64,000 bases of DNA, from assembly GCF_020329505.1 (NCBI RefSeq), contig NZ_JAGKJJ010000024.1, positions 1-64,000 of the forward strand. Reading direction: 5' to 3'. Source of the DNA: Bradyrhizobium semiaridum. GTDB lineage: Bacteria; Pseudomonadota; Alphaproteobacteria; Rhizobiales; Xanthobacteraceae. Both the position numbers and the translations under genes were made by a program. The notes beneath the pieces were generated by a model. The model was not told the origin of the DNA. It made no database searches and was given only the letters and a program-made list of their open reading frames with translations. The first letter of the stretch is position 1. The number at the start of each line of letters is the position of its first letter. Positions 42,593 through 52,702 of the stretch are shown here, piece by piece.

Positions 42593-42631
42593 CGTCTCAC
42601 CTTTGCGACAGCGTCTCGCGACCGTGAGACG
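42593..42631. terminator. candidate hairpin after the small membrane gene
   Basis: CGTCTCAC and GTGAGACG form eight-base arms with a 23-base loop, 13 bases after the stop codon. No T-run follows, so it is not a classical intrinsic terminator. It might protect the 3' end or be a binding site. Support is modest. Confidence 0.35.
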
Positions 42632-42797
42632 GCCGGGCCCTTGCAAGTCCTCATGGCGGCCGTAGCCGGCCGGAAAGCACACGTTTTTCCGGCTTCGCTG
42701 CGATTTCCTCACTGGCACAGCGCTTGCTCATCGCATCGGCGAATGCGCGGCAAGACGCATTGCTCGACTGCATCGTAACACCAGAAGGAAACACGCC

Positions 42798-43898
42798 ATG
42801 GAGCTTGGATATTTCACCATGCCCTCGCACCCGCCGGAGTGCGGGTTGAAGGAGGGCCACGACTGGGATCTGCAGACCCTGCGCTGGCTCGATGAACTCG
42901 GCTATCAGGAGGCCTGGATCGGCGAGCATCACACCGCGCCCTGGGAGCCGCATCCGTCGCCCGATCTGTTGATCGCGCAGGCGCTGCTGCAGACCAAGAA
43001 TTTGCGCATCGGGCCCGGCGGCTTCCTGCTGCCGTATCACCACCCGGCTGAGCTCGCCAACCGCGTCGCGATGCTCGATCACCTCTCGAACGGACGGCTG
43101 AACTTCGGCGTCGCCGCCTCCGGCCTGCCGAGCGACTGGGCGATGTTCAACGTCGACGGCATGTCCGGGCAAAATCGCGACATGACCCGCGAGGCGCTGG
43201 AAATCATCCTGAAGCTCTGGACCGAGCCGGCACCGTTCACCCACAAGGGCAAGTACTGGACGGTGAGCAAGCCGGACACGATGTTCGACTTCCTCAAACC
43301 GCACATCAAGCCGCTACAGGGGCCGCATCCGCCGATCGGCGTGGCGGGTCTGTCGAAGAATTCGGACACGCTGAAGCTCGCCGGCGAGCGCGGCTTCATC
43401 CCGATGAGCCTCAACCTCAACCCGGCCTATGTCGGCAGCCATTGGGACTCGGTCGAGGCCGGCGCAGCCAAGACCGGCCGCACGCCGAGCCGCAAGGACT
43501 GGCGGCTGGTGCGCGAGGTGTTCGTCGCCGACACCGATGAAGAGGCCTGGAAGCTGTCGACCGGCGACATGATGGGCCGCATGATGAGCGAGTATTTCCT
43601 GCCGCTGCTCGGCCATTTCGGCTTCAAGGACTATCTCAAGCACGCACCCGACGTGCCGGACAGTGACGTCACCGTCGAATATTGCGCGCGCCGGAATTGG
43701 ATCGTCGGCTCGCCCAAGACCGTCGTCGAGAAGATCGAGACGATCTACCGCGAGGTCGGCGGCTTCGGCGTGCTCTTGGTGTTCGGCTTCGACTACAAGC
43801 ACAAGCCGGAGGCGTGGCGGCACTCGCTGGACCTGCTCAAGAATGAGGTGATGCCCAAGCTCAAGCATCTCGGCGCCGAGTTCGAGAAGGCTGCATGA
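42798..43898 (+). CDS. LLM-class flavin-dependent monooxygenase
   Basis: The 366-residue protein starts at ATG 42798 with AGAAGGAAAC upstream. The luciferase-like fold is seen in ELGYFTMPSHPPECGLKEGH, GYQEAWIGEHHTAPWE, LRIGPGGFLLPYHHPAELAN, LDHLSNGRLNFGVA and DMTREALEIILKLWTEP. It would use reduced FMN and oxygen to oxidise an organic substrate. A flavin reductase gene follows at 43977 and probably supplies the FMNH2. Limonene or long-chain alkane-type monooxygenases share this plan, but the substrate is not decided by sequence. Confidence 0.88.
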   Translation: MELGYFTMPSHPPECGLKEGHDWDLQTLRWLDELGYQEAWIGEHHTAPWEPHPSPDLLIAQALLQTKNLRIGPGGFLLPYHHPAELANRVAMLDHLSNGRLNFGVAASGLPSDWAMFNVDGMSGQNRDMTREALEIILKLWTEPAPFTHKGKYWTVSKPDTMFDFLKPHIKPLQGPHPPIGVAGLSKNSDTLKLAGERGFIPMSLNLNPAYVGSHWDSVEAGAAKTGRTPSRKDWRLVREVFVADTDEEAWKLSTGDMMGRMMSEYFLPLLGHFGFKDYLKHAPDVPDSDVTVEYCARRNWIVGSPKTVVEKIETIYREVGGFGVLLVFGFDYKHKPEAWRHSLDLLKNEVMPKLKHLGAEFEKAA

Positions 43899-43976
43899 CA
43901 GCTGCGCGGGGTGCGGGGCTTGCCTCGCACCCCGTGTTCCATATCTTACGGGGAGTTTTATGTTCCGAGGTCAGGC

Positions 43977-44531
43977 ATGTCGGTCGACGCACAGAGTTTC
44001 AAGCAGGCGATGCGCCATTGCGCCGGCGCGGTTGCGCTGGTGACGGTGGGCAGGGAAGCGGGGCAGCGCACCGGCCTGACCGTCACCTCGGCCTGCTCGC
44101 TGTCGGACAATCCGCCCTCGGTGCTGGTCTGCGTTAACCGTAACGCCAGTGCTCATGCCCGGATCCGCGAGGACCGCCATTTCGTCATCAACTTCCTCAA
44201 CGAGGAGCACGCCCTGCTCGCGCTCACCTTCAGCGGCCAGAAGGGCGTCAACGGCGACGACCGTTTTGCGTTCGGACGCTGGACCACCGGTGCCACCGGC
44301 GCCCCCGTTCTCGAGGATGCGGTCGCGGCGTTCGACTGCGTGCTGGCCCAGGAGCTCGAGACCAAGACCCATTCGGTGTTCATCGGCGAGGTCAAGCACG
44401 TTCGCGCGGTCACCACGGTCGATCCCCTGATCTACTTGCGCAGCGGTTTCCAGAGCGTGCGCAACATCCGCGATCCCGTGACGCTCGGCGACCTCGACGC
44501 GCGGCGCGTCAGCTGGAACGAGTTTTCCTGA
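43977..44531 (+). CDS. flavin reductase family protein
   Basis: ATG 43977 follows CCGAGGTC, six bases upstream, giving 184 residues. The flavin reductase fold has FKQAMRHCAGAVALVTV, GLTVTSACSLSDNPPSVLVC, NRNASAHARIREDRHFVINF and EVKHVRAVTTVDPLIYLR. It reduces FMN or FAD with NAD(P)H. Position 78 bases after the monooxygenase makes a two-component system likely. A short frame upstream (43911) is excluded because it lacks a ribosome site. Confidence 0.88.
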   Translation: MSVDAQSFKQAMRHCAGAVALVTVGREAGQRTGLTVTSACSLSDNPPSVLVCVNRNASAHARIREDRHFVINFLNEEHALLALTFSGQKGVNGDDRFAFGRWTTGATGAPVLEDAVAAFDCVLAQELETKTHSVFIGEVKHVRAVTTVDPLIYLRSGFQSVRNIRDPVTLGDLDARRVSWNEFS

Positions 44532-44570
44532 CGCTGCCCTGAGATTAGGCTGAGCCCGAGCGGCGTTGAA

Positions 44571-44700
44571 GGTTCACCTCTCCCTTGGGAGAGGTCGATT
44601 TGCGCAGCAAATCGGGTGAGGGGGTTGCGGTCTATCGAGAGAGCAAGAGCCCTCACCCGGCGCTGCGCGCCGACCTCTCCCCGTCGGGGAGAGGTGAACC
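44571..44700. repeat. palindromic intergenic repeat
   Basis: GGTTCACCTCTCCC and GGGAGAGGTGAACC are outer arms of an imperfect inverted repeat of 130 bases, with a central region CAGCAAATCGGGTGAGGG and its partner CCCTCACCCGGCGCTGCGCG. It resembles a second repeat at 47924-48022 in being rich in CTCTCCC/GGGAGAG. It could form a long hairpin in RNA or DNA, and sits between two convergent genes where it may act as a terminator. Confidence 0.8.
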
Positions 44701-44736
44701 CGCGGCTCCAGCTCAGCCCAACCTCGTCACGCTCAG

Positions 44737-45141
44737 CTATTTGAGCCACACCAGCATCGGCACGGGCGCGCGCCCGGCGCAGGATAGCGTACCCTCATAA
44801 GCGCGCATCTTGCTGCGCGCGCTGTATTTGCAAGAGGCATCGTCCAGCATCAGCTCCGCCGTCACCTGCGACTCCGAGCCTGCAAACTGCAGCTTGATCT
44901 CACCGGCACGCTCGTCCGGTCCGTCCTGCGTGCAGATGCCGACATGCTTCATCTTCAACGGACCGGAGAATTGCTTCGCCGGCCCCTCGTTTTCGGTGAG
45001 ATTGCCGGTCAATTCCCATTCGCCCAGCACGCCGGCCTGACCGAGGAACTCCATCGCGCGAAGCTCCGGGATCTGACACAGAAATAGTGCGACGGCGCCG
45101 AGCAGCACCGCACCGCCGTCGCGCCTGATAGTCCGTCGCAT
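44737..45141 (-). CDS. small exported protein, unknown function
   Basis: The ATG at 45141 overlaps the TPR stop (TGATG), giving 134 residues. A signal peptide or anchor GAVLLGAVALFLCQIPELRA is followed by a soluble domain with WELTGNLTENEGPAKQF, KHVGICTQDGPDE and YEGTLSCAGRAPVPMLVWL. Three Cys could make one disulphide. The family is unknown to me. It is translationally coupled to the TPR gene. Confidence 0.75.
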   Translation of the reverse strand: MRRTIRRDGGAVLLGAVALFLCQIPELRAMEFLGQAGVLGEWELTGNLTENEGPAKQFSGPLKMKHVGICTQDGPDERAGEIKLQFAGSESQVTAELMLDDASCKYSARSKMRAYEGTLSCAGRAPVPMLVWLK

Positions 45142-46724
45142 CACAGCCTGCTTCCGATCGTCTGCCGGATCTCGATCAGCTCCGGTCTGGAGACGCTGGC
45201 ATCCGCGGTGAGCCGGGCGATCTGCGCTGCAGATTCCTCGGCCTTGGCCTGATCGCCCGCGGCCTTGGCGCTCTTGCTCATTCCGATATAGGCGGCCAGC
45301 CGGTTCGGCTCCTTCTTGAGCACGGCCTCATAGGCGGCAAGCGCTTCCTTGGCCATGCCGCTCTCGAGCAGCATCGCGCCGTAGAGCTCGCGCGCCGGCG
45401 CGAGCGGCCCCGGCGTCACCGGATGCTTGTCGGTCTTGTCTTCTGCCTCCGCGGCGGCGTTCATCGCTGCCAGCGCCGCGTCATGCTTGCCCTCGGCGTA
45501 GAGGACCCAGGCGCTCGCCACCTGCCGCTGAATGTCGACGATGTTGGACCAGTAGGCGTCCTTCGCGTCCTTCAACTTGTCGCGCAATTCGGCAAGCTTG
45601 GCGACATCAGCTTGGGCGGCGGCGGGGTCGCCGGAGCGCGCGGCACCGACCGCCCGGGCAAAATAGGTGATCGCATCCGCGTAGGCGTATTTGGTCTGCT
45701 TCGGCTGCAGCGCGGCGGCGGCCTTCCAGTCGCCGCGTTCGAACACATAGCGGGCCTGGCTTGCCGCGACCGCATACGGCCCCGCGAAGCGCTCGAGCCT
45801 GAATTGCATCGGGCCGAGCTCGTCGACGACCGCGCGCGCCGCCTCGTCCTGGCCGAGCTGGAGATAGGCATAGACCAGGTAATCCATCGCGTGCGCCTGA
45901 TCGTGCTGCTCGCCGTCCTCCTTGGCGATCCGCGCCGATTCCGCGTTCGAGGCGATCGACTCCTTCCAGTAGCCGACCCGCGTGAAGATATGCGACGGCA
46001 TGTGCTGGGCATGCGGTGCGCGCGCCGCGATCTTCGCATAGCGCGTCGCCGCGTCGAGGCCCTTCTCCGCCAGCGCCGGATAGTCGTAGAGATGGATCAG
46101 GTAGTGGGCGACGCCGGGATGATCGGGCTGGCGCTTGAAGATCGGCTCCAGCAGCGCTGCGCCCTTGAGCTGGTTGGCGTAGGTCTTGTCGGTCGGCAAG
46201 GCCGCGACGTTGAGCGTGATCGCATAGGCAATCTGCGCTTCGTCATCGTCGGCATAGCGGCTCGCCACCTGCTCCTCGGCAGCGAGGAATTTTTGCACCC
46301 GCGTGCGATGGTCGAGCTTGTCGTAATCGACATACATCGCGGCGATCGCATCGATGTAATCCCGCTCGCGCTGCGTCTTCGCTCCCAATGCCTGGCCCTT
46401 CTTCACCGCCTCCAGCCCGAGCGGAAGATTGTCCGGCGGCGGCGGCGCGTGCGGATTGTAGAGATAGCTGAGCGCGATCCCCCAATACGCGATGGCGCAT
46501 TGCGGATCCTCCTTGAGGACGTCCTCGAAGGTGCGCCGCGAAGCGCTGTACCAGAACGAGTGCTGATACCGCATCGCATGGTCGAACAGCTCTTGCGCCT
46601 GCGGCGTGCAGGACGTCGCGAAATGCACGGTGCCGAGCTGCTGTTCGGCGGAATGCGAGGCGGCAGGTTGCGAAATGGTCGTGGCAACCAGGCCAAGGAC
46701 CACAGCGAGAGGAAACCGCGTCAT
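45141..46724 (-). CDS. exported tetratricopeptide-repeat protein
   Basis: This 527-residue protein has a signal peptide (MTRFPLAVVLGLVATTISQP, cleaved near ASH). TPR-type helical pairs are seen throughout: FDHAMRYQHSFWYSASRRTF, EDPQCAIAYWGIALSYLYN, AAYEAVLKKEPNRLAAYIGM and similar. A central region contains PHAQHMPSHIFTRVGYWKES, a conserved pattern of this family with several His residues. It may be a periplasmic binding or metal-interacting protein. The small exported protein at 44737 is cotranscribed. The function is unknown. Confidence 0.85.
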   Translation of the reverse strand: MTRFPLAVVLGLVATTISQPAASHSAEQQLGTVHFATSCTPQAQELFDHAMRYQHSFWYSASRRTFEDVLKEDPQCAIAYWGIALSYLYNPHAPPPPDNLPLGLEAVKKGQALGAKTQRERDYIDAIAAMYVDYDKLDHRTRVQKFLAAEEQVASRYADDDEAQIAYAITLNVAALPTDKTYANQLKGAALLEPIFKRQPDHPGVAHYLIHLYDYPALAEKGLDAATRYAKIAARAPHAQHMPSHIFTRVGYWKESIASNAESARIAKEDGEQHDQAHAMDYLVYAYLQLGQDEAARAVVDELGPMQFRLERFAGPYAVAASQARYVFERGDWKAAAALQPKQTKYAYADAITYFARAVGAARSGDPAAAQADVAKLAELRDKLKDAKDAYWSNIVDIQRQVASAWVLYAEGKHDAALAAMNAAAEAEDKTDKHPVTPGPLAPARELYGAMLLESGMAKEALAAYEAVLKKEPNRLAAYIGMSKSAKAAGDQAKAEESAAQIARLTADASVSRPELIEIRQTIGSRL

Positions 46725-47041
46725 GGGACCTACTCCGTGTCGTCGATGAAAGTGAACACAATATCATCATTTTGCTTCTATCGCCGCCCATTTGGCGAGC
46801 CCGCCCTCCATCACGACATCGGGATGGAATCGATCAGTATTGCTGACCGGTCGACGAACCCGCCATAAATCCGAACGTCATGGTATGCTGCTATCGCGTG
46901 TCTCAGGATGACGGGTTGGTTTGCTCCACTTGCTTGGTGCCATCGCCCGGTCAATGTGCGCAATTGCGCACAGGCCGCACGATGACAGCGGTGGCTAGGA
47001 CAAAACCTCACGTTCCTCAGGACCATAGGAGCGCCACCACC
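46725..47041. other. intergenic region with dispersed repeat copy A
   Basis: About 320 bases without a gene. The first part is AT-rich (CAATATCATCATTTTGCTTC, 46760-46785) and would hold the promoter of the TPR gene. From 46907 to 46996 lies copy A of a dispersed hairpin repeat (GATGACGGGTTGGTTTGCT), with the 16-base palindrome GTGCGCAATTGCGCAC at 46956-46971. Copies are at 54939-55030 and, as a partial reverse copy, 48062-48110. Confidence 0.6.
46907..46996. repeat. dispersed hairpin repeat, copy A
   Basis: It shares GATGACGGGTTGGTTTGCTC, CATCGCCCGGTC and the 16-base palindrome GTGCGCAATTGCGCAC with copy B at 54939. In copy B the palindrome is nested inside arms GTCATCGCCCGG and CCGGGCGATGAC, making a long perfect stem; copy A has lost part of the right arm (CCGCACGATGAC). 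It is an intergenic element with no protein. Confidence 0.82.
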
Positions 47042-47797
47042 ATGAAGATCGTCGTGATCGGCGGAACCGGCCTGATCGGATCGAAGACCGTTGCCATTCT
47101 GCGCGAGCGCGGCCATGACGTCGTCGCCGCCTCGCCGAGAAACGGCATCAACGCGATCACCGGCGAGGGCCTCGAGGAGGCCATGGCGGGCACGGCAACC
47201 GTCATCGACCTCGCCAACTCGCCCTCGTTCGAGAACAAGGCGGTGCTGGATTTCTTCGAAACCTCCGGCCGCAACCTGCTGGCGGCCGAAGCCGCCGCCG
47301 GCGTCCGCCACCACGTCGCGCTCTCGATCGTCAACACCGACCGGACGCCCGAGAACGGCTACTTCCGCGCCAAGGTCGCGCAGGAGAGACTGATCGAGGC
47401 TTCCGGCATTCCCTACACCATCATCCGCGCCACCCAGTTCATGGAGTTCATCGGCGCCATCGCCGATGCGGGCGCTGACGGCAATACGGTCAGGCTTTCG
47501 CCCGGCCTGTTCCAGCCGATCGCGGCGGAGGATGTGTCCGCCATGGTCGCGGATATCGCCCTCGAGCCGCCGCGTGGCGGCATCGTCGATATCGCCGGCC
47601 CCGACCGCGCGCCGTTCGATGAGATCGTCGCCCGCTACCTGAAGGCCGTCGGCGACCCGCGCCAGGTCGTGCGCGACCCCGATGCGCTCTACTGGGGCGG
47701 CCGGGTCGAACAGCATTCGCTGGTGCCACTTGGCGAAGCTCGCCTCGGCCGCATCGATCTGGACGAATGGCTGCGCCGGTCGCGGGCGGCAGGCTGA
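47042..47797 (+). CDS. NAD(P)-binding (atypical SDR / NmrA-like) oxidoreductase
   Basis: The 251-residue protein starts at ATG 47042. The N-terminal nucleotide-binding motif is IVVIGGTGLIGSKTVAILRE with the GxxGxxG pattern. DLANSPSFENKAVLDFFETS, HHVALSIVNTD, NGYFRAKVAQERLIEASGIP and YTIIRATQFMEF follow, as in atypical SDR (a5) proteins of the NmrA/YwnB type. The active-site Tyr of classical SDRs is not in the usual place. It may act as an NAD(P)H-dependent reductase or redox sensor. Substrate unknown. Confidence 0.85.
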   Translation: MKIVVIGGTGLIGSKTVAILRERGHDVVAASPRNGINAITGEGLEEAMAGTATVIDLANSPSFENKAVLDFFETSGRNLLAAEAAAGVRHHVALSIVNTDRTPENGYFRAKVAQERLIEASGIPYTIIRATQFMEFIGAIADAGADGNTVRLSPGLFQPIAAEDVSAMVADIALEPPRGGIVDIAGPDRAPFDEIVARYLKAVGDPRQVVRDPDALYWGGRVEQHSLVPLGEARLGRIDLDEWLRRSRAAG

Positions 47798-47923
47798 GCG
47801 AAGGTGAGTGGGTGGCGCGCGAGCGGCACCAAACATTCCCCGTCGTCCCGGCTTTCGCACTAGGGCATGCACACATCTGCTGCGACGGCTTACAAATCAG
47901 GAAGGCACCAATGGATGGGTTCC

Positions 47924-48022
47924 CTCCCCCCTTGCGGCGGAGGGTTAGGGAGAGGGGCAAGCCGCGCGAGCGGTGTTTGTGGCTTACCCCTCTCTCCAAC
48001 TCTCCCCCGCAAGGGGGGAGAG
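47924..48022. repeat. long imperfect palindromic repeat
   Basis: Left arm CTCCCCCCTTGCGG with following GGTTAGGGAGAGGGG pairs with CCCCTCTCTCCAACTCTCC and CCGCAAGGGGGGAG on the right. The loop is about 30 bases. The core resembles the 44571-44700 repeat. It could fold as a stable stem in a transcript past the oxidoreductase gene. Confidence 0.78.
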
Positions 48023-48061
48023 AGCCCTCCCACCTCCCGTGCAGTGCAGCCTTAAGCAAAA

Positions 48062-48110
48062 GCCGGGCGATGACACCGCGCAAGTTGAGCAAACCAACCC
48101 GTCATCCTGA
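48062..48110. repeat. dispersed hairpin repeat, partial reverse copy C
   Basis: GCCGGGCGATGACACCG and GTTGAGCAAACCAACCCGTC are the reverse complement of the first half of copy B at 54939-54985. The palindromic centre is missing. It shows that the unit moves or recombines independently of orientation. Confidence 0.7.
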
Positions 48111-48296
48111 GGGCACTGTCACCCCGATCAAATCTGGCTCCGGCACGGGCTTTTTTGCCCCGCGGGCATGGTGATTTGCCTCCGTTTGGCGTAAAGCAGC
48201 CGAAATCACACATCGCTACGGCGCGGCCATGCCACTTCCGGCCCCGCAGCCTCATGTCACGCGGCGCCCTGCTCCGCGCCAACCAGGATTTTTTCC

Positions 48297-50210
48297 GTGT
48301 CATTTTCGACCACAAGCCCGCCGCTTGCCCGGGCGCTTGCCGAGCGCAGCTATGACAAGCCGACGCCGGTTCAGGCCGCCGTGCTTGACGATGAGGCCGC
48401 AGGCCGCGACCTCTTGGTGTCGGCCCAGACCGGCTCCGGCAAGACCGTCGCCTACGGCCTGGCGATGGCCAGCAATGTTCTCGGCGACGCCGAGCGGTTC
48501 GAGCGGGCCGGTGCGCCGCTGGCCCTGATCGTCGCGCCGACGCGCGAGCTGGCCTTGCAGGTCCACCGCGAGTTGGCGTGGCTTTACGAGCATGCCGAGG
48601 GGCGTGTCGTCGCCTGCGTCGGCGGCATGGATCCGCGGCGCGAGCAGCGCGAATTGGCCGCCGGCGCTCATATCGTCGTCGGCACGCCCGGCCGGTTGTG
48701 CGATCATCTGCGCCGCGGCCATCTCGATACGTCGGAGCTGAAGGCCGTCGTGCTCGACGAAGCCGACGAGATGCTCAATCTCGGCTTTCGCGAGGACATG
48801 GAGTTCATCCTCGAGGCGACGCCCGAGACGCGCCGTACGCTGCTGTTCTCGGCGACCTTTCCGCGCGGCATCGTCGCCTTGGCAAAGCAGTATCAGCAGG
48901 ACGCGTTCCGCATCGAGGTCGCGGGCGACGAGGGCGGCCATGCCGATATCGACTACCGCGCCATCCGGATCGCGCCCGGCGATGTCGAGCACGCCGTCGT
49001 CAACGTGCTACGCTTCTTCGAAGCGCCGAGCGCGCTGGTGTTCTGCAACACCCGCGAGGCGGTCCGGCATCTGCAGGCGGCGCTGCTGGAGCGCGGCTTC
49101 GCCGTCGTCGCGCTGTCGGGCGAGTTGACCCAGAACGAGCGCACCCACGCGCTGCAGGCGCTGCGCGACGGACGCTCGCGGGTTTGCGTCGCAACCGACG
49201 TCGCGGCGCGCGGCATCGATCTGCCGAGCCTCGATCTCGTCATCCATGCCGATCTGCCGAATGATCCTGAAGTCATGCAGCACCGTTCGGGCCGCACTGG
49301 CCGCGCCGGCCGCAAGGGCGTCAGCGTTCTGCTGGTGCCGCCGGCGCGCAGGAAGCGCGCGGAAATGCTGCTCAGCCTGTCCGGCATCGATGCGCTCTGG
49401 GGCACGGCGCCGCAGGCCGATGAAATCCGCAAGCTCGATCACGAGCGCATGCTGAAGGATCCGGTGCTGTCGGAGGAATCGAGCGCTGACGATCTGGTGC
49501 TGGCGCAGGCCCTGCTCGCCGAGCGGTCGGCGGAGCAGATCGCCGCGGCGCTGGCGCGGCTCTATCGCGCGCGGCTGCCGTCGCCCGAGGATATCATCGA
49601 CCCCGGCGAGGTCAGATCGCGTGACGATCGCGGCCGCGACAGGGCGGGGCATGCGCGCAGCGATGACCGGTCGGAGCGACAGCGAGCGAAGCCGGGCAAG
49701 TCGTCGGCGCGCCACAGCATGACGGAAGCCAGCGTCTGGTTCCGCGCGGCGATCGGACGGCGCAAAAATGCGGAGGCGCGCTGGCTGCTGCCGATGATCT
49801 GCCGTCGCGGCGGCATCGACAAGCGCGACATCGGCGCGATCAGGATTTCGGACACCACCACCGAATTCGAGATATCCGCGCGCGTCGCCGATAGCTTCGC
49901 GGCGAAGGTGCAGCGCCCCGACAAGGAAGACAGCATCCGCATCGAGCCGCTGGCGCACGTGCCGCAAGGCGAGCCCGCCGATCCGGACATTCGTCAGCGT
50001 CGCGATGACCGGCCGCGTGAGCCGGCAGGGTCGAAGCATCGCGGCAAGTCCTATCGCGACGGCGGCGCGAAGTTTGCCGACGAGCGGCCCTCGGGGAGGA
50101 AGAACAAGCATCGCAACAAACCCGATCGCACGGGGGCAGCGGTTGGCGTCACGGCGTGGCCGACCAAAGCTGCGTCCGGAAAGAAGGGAAAGAAAAAGCG
50201 CCGCAGCTGA
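48297..50210 (+). CDS. DEAD-box RNA helicase, DbpA/RhlE-like with basic tail
   Basis: GTG 48297 starts a 637-residue protein. Motifs occur in order: Q motif KPTPVQ, I AQTGSGKT, Ia PTRELA, TPGR, II DEAD, III SAT, V ATDVAARGID and VI HRSGRTGRAGRKG. After the core, a DbpA-type RNA-binding region (IGRRKNAEARWLLPMICRRG, ISDTTTEFEISA) leads into a basic Lys/Arg tail (GKKKRR-like). It should remodel rRNA or mRNA. The ribosome site is weak (AGGA about 15 bases upstream). No operon partner is clear. Confidence 0.92.
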   Translation: MSFSTTSPPLARALAERSYDKPTPVQAAVLDDEAAGRDLLVSAQTGSGKTVAYGLAMASNVLGDAERFERAGAPLALIVAPTRELALQVHRELAWLYEHAEGRVVACVGGMDPRREQRELAAGAHIVVGTPGRLCDHLRRGHLDTSELKAVVLDEADEMLNLGFREDMEFILEATPETRRTLLFSATFPRGIVALAKQYQQDAFRIEVAGDEGGHADIDYRAIRIAPGDVEHAVVNVLRFFEAPSALVFCNTREAVRHLQAALLERGFAVVALSGELTQNERTHALQALRDGRSRVCVATDVAARGIDLPSLDLVIHADLPNDPEVMQHRSGRTGRAGRKGVSVLLVPPARRKRAEMLLSLSGIDALWGTAPQADEIRKLDHERMLKDPVLSEESSADDLVLAQALLAERSAEQIAAALARLYRARLPSPEDIIDPGEVRSRDDRGRDRAGHARSDDRSERQRAKPGKSSARHSMTEASVWFRAAIGRRKNAEARWLLPMICRRGGIDKRDIGAIRISDTTTEFEISARVADSFAAKVQRPDKEDSIRIEPLAHVPQGEPADPDIRQRRDDRPREPAGSKHRGKSYRDGGAKFADERPSGRKNKHRNKPDRTGAAVGVTAWPTKAASGKKGKKKRRS

Positions 50211-50258
50211 GAAGTGGTGAAGCTTATCTCCCCACCCGCCGCTGTCATCGCCCGGCCT

Positions 50259-50505
50259 GATGTTCAGCCCGGGGACATGACCGACGGGTGTTCGGGGACA
50301 TAGCCGACACATCATGGTGGATGGATTTGGCAGTGTGGGAGGGCCAGTCCATGCCCTGGCGAGAGGTGTCGGCGATGGATCAGCGTCGGGAGTTTGTGCG
50401 GCTAGCGATGCAGGAGGGAGCGAACCGGCGAGAGCTCTGTCGGCGGTTCAATATTCATCTCGACACGGGCTACAAATGGCTTGCCCGATGGCAGGCCGAC
50501 CGGAA
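50259..50505 (+). mobile_element. IS481-type insertion sequence remnant (left end)
   Basis: Two near-direct copies of a terminal repeat-like sequence, TGTTCAGCCCGGGGACATGA at 50261 and TGTTCGGGGACATAGCCGAC at 50289, match the type of ends seen in IS481 elements. They precede a transposase N-terminus at 50351. The rest of the element, including the DDE core and right end, is absent; sequence beyond about 50505 does not match. It is an old, truncated copy. Confidence 0.7.
50351..50505 (+). pseudogene. truncated IS481 family transposase
   Basis: ATG 50351 reads MPWREVSAMDQRREFVRLAM then QEGANRRELCRRFNIHLDTG and YKWLARWQ, the helix-turn-helix N-terminus of IS481 transposases. Similarity then stops and the frame continues into unrelated sequence. 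A full transposase of this type is about 320 residues with a DDE core. Only about 50 residues remain here, so it is non-functional. Confidence 0.78.
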
Positions 50506-50616
50506 TGTCGGCGGCTGCGGCCACCGGCTCCTTTGCATGGGGTTGTTTTCGCTGTTTTGGCAGCGCGCCCCTGTCCAGCGCCTCGCGGACGCCGTCAAGT
50601 CCGGCTTCCTCGCGCC

Positions 50617-52485
<1,869 letters not shown>

Positions 52486-52597
52486 CCAGCGTCTCCACCC
52501 TGTATTTTTGCCGAAGTCTGGCAGCCCGCGGCCGAATGTCAATTGGCCGGCAGGGTCGCGGGCAGGGGACCTTTGGGTGGCAGGCAGCGCGGCCGTC

Positions 52598-52692
52598 CGG
52601 GGCGTGCGAAGCACGCGCCCGGAATCCATCAGGCGGCCGATTCTGCGGATCAATGGATTCCGGGCTCTCGCTGCGCGATCCCCGGAATGACG
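52598..52692. repeat. palindromic repeat between the AcoR-like and glgX genes
   Basis: CCCGGAATCCAT (52618-52629) and ATGGATTCCGGG (52653-52664) are perfect 12-base arms around a 23-base loop. Flanking GGCGTGCGAAGCACGCGCC and GCTGCGCGATCCCCGGAATG extend the unit. Such elements are dispersed in related genomes. It occurs between two genes on the same strand and might terminate glgX transcription. Confidence 0.75.
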
Positions 52693-52702
52693 AAAAGAGA
52701 AC

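Larger units (their letters stand above)
47798..48296. other. intergenic region made of palindromic repeats
   Basis: About 500 bases with no gene. It holds a long palindromic repeat (47924-48022) and a partial, reversed copy C (48062-48110) of the dispersed hairpin repeat. The last 120 bases lead into the DEAD-box gene. The short frames seen here have no ribosome sites or family features. Confidence 0.6.
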
